Part shown: positions 51,665 through 59,994 of the stretch, piece by piece | Layout: each line of letters begins with the position of its first letter | Numbering within the stretch: position 1 is the stretch's first letter | Source: Planctomycetota bacterium | Lineage (GTDB): Bacteria; Planctomycetota; UBA1135; UBA2386 | DNA: 64,000 bases | Direction: 5' to 3' | Assembly (NCBI GenBank): GCA_020851075.1 | Contig: JADZDL010000028.1 | Coordinates: 1 to 64,000 of the forward strand | Notes under the pieces: generated by a model | Told to the model about the DNA's origin: nothing | The model's input: only the letters and a program-made list of their open reading frames with translations | Database searches by the model: none | Made by a program: the position numbers and the translations under genes

Positions 51665-52645
51665 CTACAACTTCGCAAAGGAATCCGTCGCCTCGATGAG
51701 CGCACTGCGAATGCCGGGCTCCGTCATCGAATGGCCGGCATCGGGCACCATGACGAGTTTCGCTTCGGGCCACGCCCGGTGCAGATCCCAAGCCGAAGTG
51801 GCCGGGCAGACCACGTCGTAGCGCCCCTGCACGATGACCGCCGGGATCTTGCGCAGCCGATGGACATTGCGCAGCAACTGGTCGTCGTGCTCGAAAAAGC
51901 CCTTGTTCACGAAGTAGTGCGCTTCGATGCGCGCAAACGCGTCGGCAAAGCGCCCACCACCAAACCGCTTGATCACCGCCGGATCGGTGAACAGCTTGCT
52001 CGTCGTGCCTTCCCAGACCGACCACGCCTTCGCGGCTTCCTTGCGCACGGCGCGATTGCGGCTGGTGAGGCGCTTGTAGTAGGCCGTCATGAGATCGCCG
52101 CGTTCGCGCGGCGGAATCGGCGCCAGGAACCCCTCCCAGGCATCCGGGAAGATGTGGCTGGCGCCCTCCTGGTAGAACCACAGCAGCTCACTGCGCCGCA
52201 GCATGAAGATGCCGCGCAGCGTGAGCGCCTTCACCCGCTCGGGATGGGTCTCGGCATACGCCAGCGCCAGCGTGCTACCCCAACTGCCCCCAAACACCAC
52301 CCAACGCTCGATGCCGAGTTCCTGGCGCAGTTTTTCGAGGTCGGCCACCAGGTCCCACGTGGTGTTCTCGCGCAATTCCGCAAACGGCCGGCTGCGGCCG
52401 CAGCCACGCTGGTCGAGCAACACGATGCGCCACTTCTTCGGGTCGAAGTAGCGCCGGTAGAGCGGATCGATGCCGCCGCCGGGGCCACCGTGCAGGAACA
52501 CGACCGGTTTGCCCTTCGGGTTGCCACATTCCTCGTAGTGCACGGTGTGCAGCTTCGAGACCTTGAGTTTGCCCTCGCGGTAGGGGTCGATCGGCGGGAA
52601 CAAGTCGACGAGACGCCGCTTCGTGGTCACGGTCGTACGCTTCAT
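51665..52645 (-). CDS. pip: Proline iminopeptidase (alpha/beta hydrolase, S33)
   Basis: A 326-residue cytoplasmic peptidase that removes N-terminal proline. The oxyanion loop is PVVFLHGGPGGGIDPLY, then DQRGCGRSRPFAELRENTTW. The nucleophile is in VFGGSWGSTLALAYA, the Asp in VQGRYDVVCP and the His in PDAGHSMTEPG. The length and the RGCGRSRP box match prokaryotic proline iminopeptidases. ATG 52645 is the family start. The gene stands alone on the minus strand. Confidence 0.95.
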   Translation of the reverse strand: MKRTTVTTKRRLVDLFPPIDPYREGKLKVSKLHTVHYEECGNPKGKPVVFLHGGPGGGIDPLYRRYFDPKKWRIVLLDQRGCGRSRPFAELRENTTWDLVADLEKLRQELGIERWVVFGGSWGSTLALAYAETHPERVKALTLRGIFMLRRSELLWFYQEGASHIFPDAWEGFLAPIPPRERGDLMTAYYKRLTSRNRAVRKEAAKAWSVWEGTTSKLFTDPAVIKRFGGGRFADAFARIEAHYFVNKGFFEHDDQLLRNVHRLRKIPAVIVQGRYDVVCPATSAWDLHRAWPEAKLVMVPDAGHSMTEPGIRSALIEATDSFAKL

Positions 52646-53021
52646 GGCATGATCCTGGCCCGTGGCCCCCAGCTTGGCCAGCGTCGAATCGCCAACCTGC
52701 CGACCAGCCCAACCTGCGTGCCAGCCAGCCGCCCGCCACCCGATTTCCCCGCGGCCCTCCCCACCAGGTCCCCGGCAAACGTGCACCTCCCGTAAATCCT
52801 GTTCGGCAACTTGCCGGTGGCAACGTATAGGTGCATCTGGGTGCCTGCCCCGACGGGGCAGCCACCGCCAGATCGGCGCCGCGGGCCAAAGGTTGCAAGG
52901 TTTCCATGCATCCGGAGGTCCACGAACGCCGATCTCTCGAACGGTCCTCGACCTGACATCGTATCCACACCCCTGGTTTCCCCCACGGCCCGGCTGTGGG
53001 CACGATCCAACACGGAGTTTC
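52646..53021. other. 376-base intergenic region between divergent genes
   Basis: No gene, tRNA or long repeat is seen. A small hairpin TTGCC-GGT-GGCAA lies at 52811-52823. Near the right edge CACGGAG, just before the ATG at 53022, is a plausible ribosome-binding site for the S41 protease gene. The region should carry promoters for both flanking genes. Confidence 0.5.
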
Positions 53022-55367
53022 ATGTTGCACGCCACCTCGGCATGGTCGTTTGTAGGTTCGCTCCGCCTCGGAGCGCTGGTTGTCGCCGTCGCCTCGATCG
53101 CGCGGGCCCAGGATCAGGAAAAGAGCATCCTCACCGTGCTGCAGAACGCAGACAGCGCCACGGTGGCTCAGCTCTACGATCTGGGCGCCTCGTTGGGCGA
53201 CATGGCCCCCGAGAGCACTGACACCTTCGCCAGCAGCCTCGTGCGAGTCGCCGCCAACAGCTCGCCCAACGGCCATTTCACGGCCGCCGTCGCGCTGAAG
53301 AGCCTCAAGAACGACGACACCTACGGCAAGGACCTGCTGGAGCTGCTGAAGCCGCTCGCGACCTCGAAGGATGATGCCCTGCGCGCAGCGACCATGGCGC
53401 TGCTCGGCGACCAGCGGTCGTTCAACAACCGCGTCCTGCCCGAGGTCCGCAAGCTCGTCGTCGCCAACTGCACCGACGAACTGGTGCCGCCGCTCGTGCG
53501 CATCGAAGCCGCCCTGGCCCTCTGGGGCGTAGGCACCAACGAGCAGCGCGCCACCGCGAAGAACACGCTCGAGCAGTTCCTGCAGAGCTCCGATCGCGAC
53601 CTCAAGGTGCGCGGTGCCCTGGCCCTCGCCGAGATCAACACCGAAGGTGGCCCGGCGTGGACCGTGCTGCGCGAGATCCAGGACGAACCCAACGAGTTCG
53701 GCCGCCTCGCCAAGCTCTACATCAAGCGCGAAGAGGATCGCCGCATCTTCACGGCCGACCTCGCGCGCGCACTCGACAAGGTGGCCGCCAACAGTGGCAC
53801 CGGCGCCGGCGACACGAGTGAGTACCGTGTGCTCAACGAGCTGAAGGCCCGCGTGCACGCGCAGCACATTCGCGGCAGCAGCGTGACCGACGCCGAGCTC
53901 ATGGAATACGCCGCGAAGGGCATGCTGCAGGGCCTCGACCCGCACAGCACCTACTTCACGAGCGACGAGTTCAAGAAGTTCTTCTTCGACCTCAACCGCG
54001 AGTACGGCGGCATCGGTGCTTTCGTCAATTTCGACCAGGACAACGACTTCTCGATCATCCGCCCGATCTACTCCGGTCCGGCCTACAAGGCTGGCCTGAA
54101 GAGCGGCGACAAGATCCTCGAGATTGACGGTTGGGAGACGGCTGGTCACACGACCGACGAGATCATCTCGCGCCTGAAGGGCCGCCCGGACACGCCGGTG
54201 GTCCTCAAGTGGTTCCGCGCCGGCCTGCAGGAGCCGCAGACCCTCTCGATCGTACGCCGCCAGATCGCGGTGCCCGCTGTCAACTGGACGATGGTGCCAG
54301 GCGACATCGGTTACATCGAGCTCATCAACTTCAGCAGCAACATCAGCGAAGAGCTGCAGGTGGCGCTCGCCGACCTCATGAGCAAGGGTGCCAAGGGCAT
54401 CGCGCTCGACGTGCGCAACAACACGGGCGGGTTCTTGACCCAGGCCCGCGACGTCGTTGAGAAGTTCGTCGCCGGCCGCAAACTCGTGGTCTACACCCAA
54501 GGCCCCTCCGAAGAGCGTCGCAACTACCAGACGCGCGATCGCGCCGTCTGCGACCTGCCGCTCACCGTGCTGACCAACAACTTCTCGGCCTCGGCCAGCG
54601 AGATCACCGCGGGCGCTTTGCAGGATCTCCAACGCGCCACGATCATCGGCGAACGCAGCTACGGCAAAGGCAGCGTGCAGAACATCATGGAGCGGAGCAG
54701 CGACCCGCCGGAGCCCGTCCTCGAAGACCTCAACCAGGACGGCATCTGGCAGGAAGGCGAGCCGTACACGGACGTCAACAAGAACGGCAAGTACGACGTC
54801 GGCGCGCACATCAAGCTCACCGTCGCGAAGTACTACCTGCCGAACGATCGCTGCCCGCACCGCGAGTTTGACAAGGACGGCCGCATCATCGATCCGAACT
54901 GGGGCGTGATCCCCGACAAGGCACTCGACCTGCTCGACAACAAACCCGAAGACGCGTGGAAGAACTCCGCCGTGTTCGCGCTGCTGAAGAAGGCCGTGTT
55001 CCGCGACTACGTGAAGAAGTACCTGCCGCCAAACGAAGCGCTGTTCAAGCAGCTCGCGGAAGGCGACGAAGGGGACTGCTCGCGCTACCCGGACTTCGAC
55101 ACGTGGTATACGAGCCTCGACACCAAGCTCACCAAGGACGACGTGCGTCGTTGGTTGCGCTACGAAGTGCGCGACGAAATCAGCGACCTGCGCGGTGCGG
55201 TCTATCCGGGCCAGCGCGCGCTCGGTGACCCCCAGGAAGATGCGCAGCTGCAAGAGGCCGTGCGCACGCTGCTGGAGAAGCGCGGCGAGGACATTCGTCA
55301 GGTCGCCGCCTACAAGAACGTGCTGAAGATCAAGTTCGGCGAAGAGCAGCGCACGACGGCCAAGTAG
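53022..55367 (+). CDS. Exported S41 C-terminal processing protease with helical-repeat N-domain and EF-hand-like insert
   Basis: A 781-residue Tsp/CtpA-type protease. After a signal peptide (GALVVAVASIARAQ) comes a ~230-residue helical region of HEAT-like repeats (e.g. VRIEAALALWGVG, KVRGALALAEINTEG). A PDZ domain (about 320-410) has GIGAFVNFD and GLKSGDKILEIDG. The S41 core has GYIELINFS, DVRNNTGGFLTQA, catalytic Ser in NNFSASASEITAGAL and Lys in ERSYGKGSVQ. An insert after the Lys, near DLNQDGIWQEGEPYTD and DVNKNGKYD, looks like paired calcium loops. Probable role: calcium-stabilised processing of secreted proteins. Confidence 0.92.
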   Translation: MLHATSAWSFVGSLRLGALVVAVASIARAQDQEKSILTVLQNADSATVAQLYDLGASLGDMAPESTDTFASSLVRVAANSSPNGHFTAAVALKSLKNDDTYGKDLLELLKPLATSKDDALRAATMALLGDQRSFNNRVLPEVRKLVVANCTDELVPPLVRIEAALALWGVGTNEQRATAKNTLEQFLQSSDRDLKVRGALALAEINTEGGPAWTVLREIQDEPNEFGRLAKLYIKREEDRRIFTADLARALDKVAANSGTGAGDTSEYRVLNELKARVHAQHIRGSSVTDAELMEYAAKGMLQGLDPHSTYFTSDEFKKFFFDLNREYGGIGAFVNFDQDNDFSIIRPIYSGPAYKAGLKSGDKILEIDGWETAGHTTDEIISRLKGRPDTPVVLKWFRAGLQEPQTLSIVRRQIAVPAVNWTMVPGDIGYIELINFSSNISEELQVALADLMSKGAKGIALDVRNNTGGFLTQARDVVEKFVAGRKLVVYTQGPSEERRNYQTRDRAVCDLPLTVLTNNFSASASEITAGALQDLQRATIIGERSYGKGSVQNIMERSSDPPEPVLEDLNQDGIWQEGEPYTDVNKNGKYDVGAHIKLTVAKYYLPNDRCPHREFDKDGRIIDPNWGVIPDKALDLLDNKPEDAWKNSAVFALLKKAVFRDYVKKYLPPNEALFKQLAEGDEGDCSRYPDFDTWYTSLDTKLTKDDVRRWLRYEVRDEISDLRGAVYPGQRALGDPQEDAQLQEAVRTLLEKRGEDIRQVAAYKNVLKIKFGEEQRTTAK

Positions 55368-55379
55368 GCCGCGTCGCGC

Positions 55380-55874
55380 TCACGCGTTCTTGCCACCCTT
55401 GGCCAGGGACGTGGTCGCAAAAGCCAGCGCGAGAATGCCCGCTGGGAACACCAGGTGCTCCCAGCGCAGTTCGGCGGGCGTGATCAGCACGCTCAACATG
55501 CGCACGGCCACGATCACGAGCACGACCTTGCAGAGGATCTGCTTCGTCTCCTCGAGGCGCAGCATGTTCTCCTCGTCGACGAGGGACTCGTTGGGATCGA
55601 GGATCTGCCACAGGTAAGCGGCCAGCAGGAACTGCACGAGGCCGAGCAACACCGCATCGATCGATTTGACGACCAGTACGATGGCCTGTTCGCAGGCGTT
55701 GGGAGCCTGCTGGAACAGGGCACCAACCGCGTGCACGAGTTCGGTGCCGGCGACCCCGAACGTGATCACGCCGCCGGCCACGGCGATCGTCGAAGCCAGC
55801 ACCCCGAGCAGGGTTTTGGCCGCGCGCAGCAGCGGGGCGGGCAACAAGGGAGAACGAGGGTCGGGGTCCTGCAT
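55380..55874 (-). CDS. UPF0114 (YqhA) family membrane protein
   Basis: A 164-residue inner-membrane protein with four predicted helices: LLGVLASTIAVAGGVITFGV, then VVKSIDAVLLGLVQFLLAAYLW, ILCKVVLVIVAVRMLSVLI and FPAGILALAFATTSL. The VVKSIDAVLLG segment with an Asp in the second helix and the following polar loop match UPF0114/YqhA. Function unknown. The gene is convergent with the S41 protease gene, leaving a gap of only 12 bases. Confidence 0.85.
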   Translation of the reverse strand: MQDPDPRSPLLPAPLLRAAKTLLGVLASTIAVAGGVITFGVAGTELVHAVGALFQQAPNACEQAIVLVVKSIDAVLLGLVQFLLAAYLWQILDPNESLVDEENMLRLEETKQILCKVVLVIVAVRMLSVLITPAELRWEHLVFPAGILALAFATTSLAKGGKNA

Positions 55875-55989
55875 GACAGATCGGCTAGGCTAGCGCGCCC
55901 GCCCGGGGAACCAAGGTTGTCGATTCCGCGGTGCCGTGTCCCCTGCAGGGGGATCTTGGCCAACGGGCGCAGCCTCCCGGCCACCATCC

Positions 55990-57567
55990 ATGCGCACGCT
56001 GCTATCGCTCCCCGCCCTCCTCCTGGCCCTAGGCCTTCCCGCCCAGGCGTCCGGCCCCAAACGCCCGCCGACCTTCACCGAGGACATCGCCGCGCTGGTC
56101 TTCCAGAACTGCACTTCGTGCCATCGCCCAGGCGAAGCGGCGCCGTTTGCCCTCCTGAACTACGCCGATGTGAAGAAGCGCGCCCGCAACCTGCTGAGCG
56201 CCGTCGAGGACCGTTACATGCCGCCGTGGCACCCGGACGCGGGCTACGGCTCGTTCCGCCACGAGATGCGCCTCAGCGAGGCCCAGATCGGCACCCTGCG
56301 CGAATGGGTGAAGACCGGCATGCCCGAAGGTCCCGCCGACAAGCTGCCCGCGCTGCCGAAGTATCCTGAAGGCTGGCAACTCGGCGAACCCGACCTCGTC
56401 GTGCGCACGCTCGGCGCCTTTGAAGTGCCGGCCAGCGGCCGCGACATCTACCGCAACTTCGCGATCCCACTCGGCCTCGACGAAGACCGCTGGATCACGG
56501 CGATCGAAGTGCGTCCCAGCGCGCGCTCGGTGTTGCACCACGTGCTGATCTTCTGCGACGAAGAAGGCCAGATGCAGGCCCAGGAAGGCAAGGACGGTCG
56601 CCCCGGGTTCTCGGGCATGCGCCTGCAACGGGCCCCGATGATCAGCGGCTGGGCGGTCGGCGGCATGCCCGAACCACTGCCCGATGGCCTCGCGATCAAG
56701 CTGCCAAAGGGCAGCGACCTCGTGCTGCAGAGCCACTTCCACCCTTCGGGCAAGAAGGAGAAGGAGCAGACCACGATCGGCATCTACTTCGCCAAGGAAG
56801 CGCCGCAACGCACCCTCGTCTCCCTGCAGCTACCGCCATTCTTCGGCTTCACGTCGGGCCTCGATATCCCCGCCGGCGAGAAGGACTACAAGCTCAGCGA
56901 TTCGTTCACGCTGCCGTGCGACGTCGAAGCCGTGACGATCGGCGGTCACGCGCACATGCTCTGCACGAGGCTGCACATGCGCGCCGAACTGAAGGACGGC
57001 ACCGAGATCCCGCTGCTCAAGATCACGAACTGGGACTTCGACTGGCAGAACCGCTACACGTTCAAGTCCCCCGTCAAACTGCCCAAAGGCGCCGTGATCC
57101 GTTCGGAACTCGTCTACGACAACAGCAAGGACAACGCGAACAACCCCAACAAGCCGCCCAAACGCGTGCGCTGGGGCCGCGAGACGACCGACGAGATGGG
57201 CAGCATCACGGTGATGCTCGTGCCGGCCGAGGAGAAGGACCTCGAGTCGCTGCTCGACGCCATCGGCAAGAAGAACACCGAGCAGGCCGTGTCGCGCGCG
57301 CAGGAGGCGGTCGACACGCAGTTCCAGAACTTCGACAAGAACCGCGACGGCAAACTGCAGAAGGACGAAGTGCCGCGCCGCATGCAGATGTTCTTCGAAG
57401 GCCTCGACAAGGATGGAGACGGGGCGCTGTCAAAGGACGAAGCGAAGGCGATCGGGGACCTGCTCGGCAAATTCGGACGCGGCCTCGGCGGGTTGCCCGG
57501 CAGCGGCGGCGACGAGGGTGGTGGTTCGGGGGGTGATGGCAAGGACAAGCCAAAGAAGGGCAAGTGA
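55990..57567 (+). CDS. Cytochrome c - copper type II monooxygenase-like protein with EF-hands
   Basis: A 525-residue exported protein. After a signal peptide (LLSLPALLLALGLPAQA) comes a single-haem cytochrome c motif CTSCH (residues 40-44) in an edge domain with axial Met candidates near RYMPPWHPDAG. Two beta-sandwich domains of the ascorbate-dependent copper monooxygenase (PHM/DBM) fold follow, with His ligands in SVLHHVLIF, LQSHFHPSG and TIGGHAHMLCTRLHM. The C-terminal ~80 residues contain two EF-hands (DKNRDGKLQKDE, DKDGDGALSKDE) and a Gly/Lys tail. It probably oxidises an unknown periplasmic substrate. Coupled by GTGA to the redoxin lipoprotein gene. Confidence 0.87.
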   Translation: MRTLLSLPALLLALGLPAQASGPKRPPTFTEDIAALVFQNCTSCHRPGEAAPFALLNYADVKKRARNLLSAVEDRYMPPWHPDAGYGSFRHEMRLSEAQIGTLREWVKTGMPEGPADKLPALPKYPEGWQLGEPDLVVRTLGAFEVPASGRDIYRNFAIPLGLDEDRWITAIEVRPSARSVLHHVLIFCDEEGQMQAQEGKDGRPGFSGMRLQRAPMISGWAVGGMPEPLPDGLAIKLPKGSDLVLQSHFHPSGKKEKEQTTIGIYFAKEAPQRTLVSLQLPPFFGFTSGLDIPAGEKDYKLSDSFTLPCDVEAVTIGGHAHMLCTRLHMRAELKDGTEIPLLKITNWDFDWQNRYTFKSPVKLPKGAVIRSELVYDNSKDNANNPNKPPKRVRWGRETTDEMGSITVMLVPAEEKDLESLLDAIGKKNTEQAVSRAQEAVDTQFQNFDKNRDGKLQKDEVPRRMQMFFEGLDKDGDGALSKDEAKAIGDLLGKFGRGLGGLPGSGGDEGGGSGGDGKDKPKKGK

Positions 57568-58142
57568 ACCTCTCGCGAGTGATCGTCGGTGCACTGCTCA
57601 CGAGCCTCGCGTTCTTGGGCGCGGGCTGCGGCGGGCCGCGTGGGCCAGGCCTGCTGGCCTTGGATGGCAAGCGTTACCACCCGCTAGAACGCGCCGCGGG
57701 GGCCGTGCACGTGATCGTGTTCGTGAGTCACGAGTGCCCCATCGCCAACGCCTATGCGCCGACGCTGCGCGCTCTCGCCGCGGCATGGGCCAACCAACCG
57801 GTGGCGCTCTACCTCGTGCACTGTGACCCCGACCTCTCCCTCGCAGCCGCGAAGCAGCACGCAGCGGAGTTCGAGCTCGCAGGCACGGTGCTGCTGGACC
57901 CGCGCCACGAACTTGCCAAGGAACTCGGCGCCACGCGCACTCCCGAAGCATTCGTGGTGTGCGACCAGGGCACCGCCTACCACGGTCGCATCGACGACCA
58001 ATGGGCGGCGCTCGGTTCGCGCGCCCAGGAAGTGGGTTGCCACGATCTGCGCGATGCGGTGGCGGTGGTGCTCGCGGGCAAGGCCGTGGCCAACAGCGTC
58101 ACCGACGCCGTCGGCTGCCTCCTGCCCGAACCGAAGCGGTAG
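57564..58142 (+). CDS. Redoxin-domain lipoprotein
   Basis: A 192-residue thioredoxin-fold lipoprotein with lipobox SLAFLGAGCGGP. The active-site stretch is VSHECPIANAYAPTL, a single peroxidatic-type Cys followed by Pro, as in AhpC/TSA redoxins partnered with copper monooxygenase modules. TRTPEAFVVCDQG carries the cis-Pro. Further Cys residues (VHCDPD, VGCHDL, VGCLLP) may serve as resolving thiols. GTG 57564 overlaps the preceding stop. Similar redoxin and copper-monooxygenase modules are often fused in planctomycetes and acidobacteria, so a joint electron-transfer role is likely. Confidence 0.85.
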   Translation: MNLSRVIVGALLTSLAFLGAGCGGPRGPGLLALDGKRYHPLERAAGAVHVIVFVSHECPIANAYAPTLRALAAAWANQPVALYLVHCDPDLSLAAAKQHAAEFELAGTVLLDPRHELAKELGATRTPEAFVVCDQGTAYHGRIDDQWAALGSRAQEVGCHDLRDAVAVVLAGKAVANSVTDAVGCLLPEPKR

Positions 58143-58241
58143 TCCGCGGTCGACGGAGTGGCGACGCGACGCGTTGCTGGAATCACGATCGCACCGCCTG
58201 CGCGCGCCCCCAGGACCCCGCCAACTCCGTCGTCTAAAGAA

Positions 58242-58273
58242 GCGGCCCGGAACACACGTGTGTTCCGGGCCGC
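58242..58273 (-). terminator. Perfect 32-bp palindrome, bidirectional terminator
   Basis: Two 16-base arms (58242-58257 and 58258-58273) are exact reverse complements with no extra spacer. The palindrome lies between convergent genes. On the minus strand it is followed by TTCTTT, fitting intrinsic termination of the SdrD-B gene. On the plus strand only GTTAC follows. Confidence 0.8.
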
Positions 58274-58320
58274 GTTACATCGCGAGAGGCGATGCGTCTT
58301 CTGTTTGGGTTCCCAACCGA

Positions 58321-59766
58321 TCAGCAGTGGTGACGCCGGCGGTACGGGCTACGACGGTGGTGGTTCTGGCCGCAGGAACCACCCTGGTTGTTGCCGCCCC
58401 ACGAACCACCATTGTTGCCGCAACCACCGTTGTTGCCGCAGCCACCATTGTTGCAGCCACAGGCGTTGACCCAGTTCTGGTTGTTGTTGGCGTGGTCCAG
58501 CGCGTTCTTCAGCAAAGCCTGCTCGGCCCGGTGCGGGCTGCACCAGTTGGTGAACGGGTGAGCCCAGAGGCTCAGCACTGCCCGCTGCATCAAGTCCCCG
58601 ATCGTGATCTGACCGAGGCCATTCTCCTCGATCACACAGTTGACGTCGACGAAACCTGCGATCACGTTGCTGTGCATCGCGACCAGCTGCGCCGACAGCA
58701 TGTAGGCCATGTTCGTGCTGTTGGCCTGCTGCAGGTAGTGGTCAAACTGCCACAGCGTGCCCGGGGCGACGCGTTGGCCGCACGAGTTGACGATGCCGAG
58801 GGCCGGCAGCGTCGGCAGGATGCCCAACTGCTGGACCTTCTGGAGGCCGTTGCAATTGCCCCAATAGCCGATCGTGTGACCATCGCACGGCAGGCAATTC
58901 GCGACGACACCAAACGGCGCAACCTCGACATCCGCGCAACCGCACGACTCGATCTGATAGACGACCGGGGTCGTGGCGAGGAAGCCCGACTGCATCGTCA
59001 GTTCGACCGAATACTCGGCGCAGACGATGTTGGGGAACTGGTAGCTGCCGTCATTGCCAGTCACCGCCGACACCGACACCCCGTTGGTGACCAGGTTGAC
59101 AGTCCAGCCGGGAAGGCCCGCTTCCCCGGTGTCCTGCTCGCCGTTCTGGTTCGCATCGGCGAAGACGACGCCCGACAGGTCGGCCGGGGTGCCATCACCG
59201 ATCTGGAACTGCGAATAGGAACGAACCGCACACGTCATCGTGTTTGGGTTGAGGCCGCCCTGGAGCATGTAGGGATTGCTCGGACCATTGGTGAGGTCCC
59301 ACCAATCGCCGCACCAGGCCTTGAACTGGCACGGTTCCGCAGGATTCGACGTGAACGGCTGCAGCAGCAAGCTCTGGCCGATGCCACCAAGGCCAAGACC
59401 CGTCACCGGCGCGTTCGCCGACATCGGCAGCGAGAGCGTGATGTTGCCCGCCCCGTTGTTCGTGATCAGCACGAAACGGTCCATCGGATCGTTGGTCGAC
59501 AGCACCATGTCGGCAACGCCGTCGACGCGGTCGGTGACGTGCACGTAGTAGGTGCCGGAAGGAATGTTCGGGTCGAACGCGACGTAGACGTCTTCGTTCT
59601 GGAACCGGGAAACTGGTTCGTTGGTGACCGGGTCCAGCGTGGTCGGGGCTGGCACGCCGTACGCGTCAACCAAGGTCACCGGGTAGGTGTTGTCGGAACA
59701 ATTCTGTGCCGCCAGAGCTGACGACAGGGCGAGGGAAAGGATCGAAGAGAGAATGGGGTACTTCAT
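58321..59766 (-). CDS. Secreted SdrD-B-domain protein with Cys/Gly/Asn-rich repeat tail
   Basis: A 481-residue exported protein with a signal peptide (ILSLALSSALAAQ). An N-terminal beta domain (about 20-185) is followed by an SdrD B-like domain (about 195-265: DLSGVVFADANQNGEQDTG, GLPGWTVNLVTNG, GNDGSYQFPNI) of the calcium-stabilised surface-adhesin type. A Cys-rich helical domain (about 285-430) begins CLPCDGHTIGYWGNC. The last ~50 residues repeat CGNNGG and end in a basic His/Arg stretch with final Cys. Function unknown. A cross-linked or metal-binding surface role is possible. Confidence 0.82.
   Translation of the reverse strand: MKYPILSSILSLALSSALAAQNCSDNTYPVTLVDAYGVPAPTTLDPVTNEPVSRFQNEDVYVAFDPNIPSGTYYVHVTDRVDGVADMVLSTNDPMDRFVLITNNGAGNITLSLPMSANAPVTGLGLGGIGQSLLLQPFTSNPAEPCQFKAWCGDWWDLTNGPSNPYMLQGGLNPNTMTCAVRSYSQFQIGDGTPADLSGVVFADANQNGEQDTGEAGLPGWTVNLVTNGVSVSAVTGNDGSYQFPNIVCAEYSVELTMQSGFLATTPVVYQIESCGCADVEVAPFGVVANCLPCDGHTIGYWGNCNGLQKVQQLGILPTLPALGIVNSCGQRVAPGTLWQFDHYLQQANSTNMAYMLSAQLVAMHSNVIAGFVDVNCVIEENGLGQITIGDLMQRAVLSLWAHPFTNWCSPHRAEQALLKNALDHANNNQNWVNACGCNNGGCGNNGGCGNNGGSWGGNNQGGSCGQNHHRRSPYRRRHHC
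58406..58459 (-). repeat. Three 18-bp tandem units in the SdrD-B protein tail
   Basis: Units 58406-58423, 58424-58441 and 58442-58459 differ at only a few positions and encode the hexapeptide CGNNGG. They keep a Cys every six residues. Confidence 0.85.
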
Positions 59767-59994
59767 GGTTGCGGGGATCTCAGATCGGACGCGCGCGAGA
59801 CCTTAGACACCGTCTCCGGCATGACAAGCCACCCCTTGCCGCCCGATCCCCCGTATCCGCGATCCTCTCGCGTGAGACGCCCATGGCATCGGGACTTCGC
59901 TGGCGAACGATTTCTCTGGCGCTGCTGCCGTGGCAGCGGTGGCCACTCATGATTCCGTTGAGTGAAACCGCCTGGCGGCGCAAACTCTCCCGCC

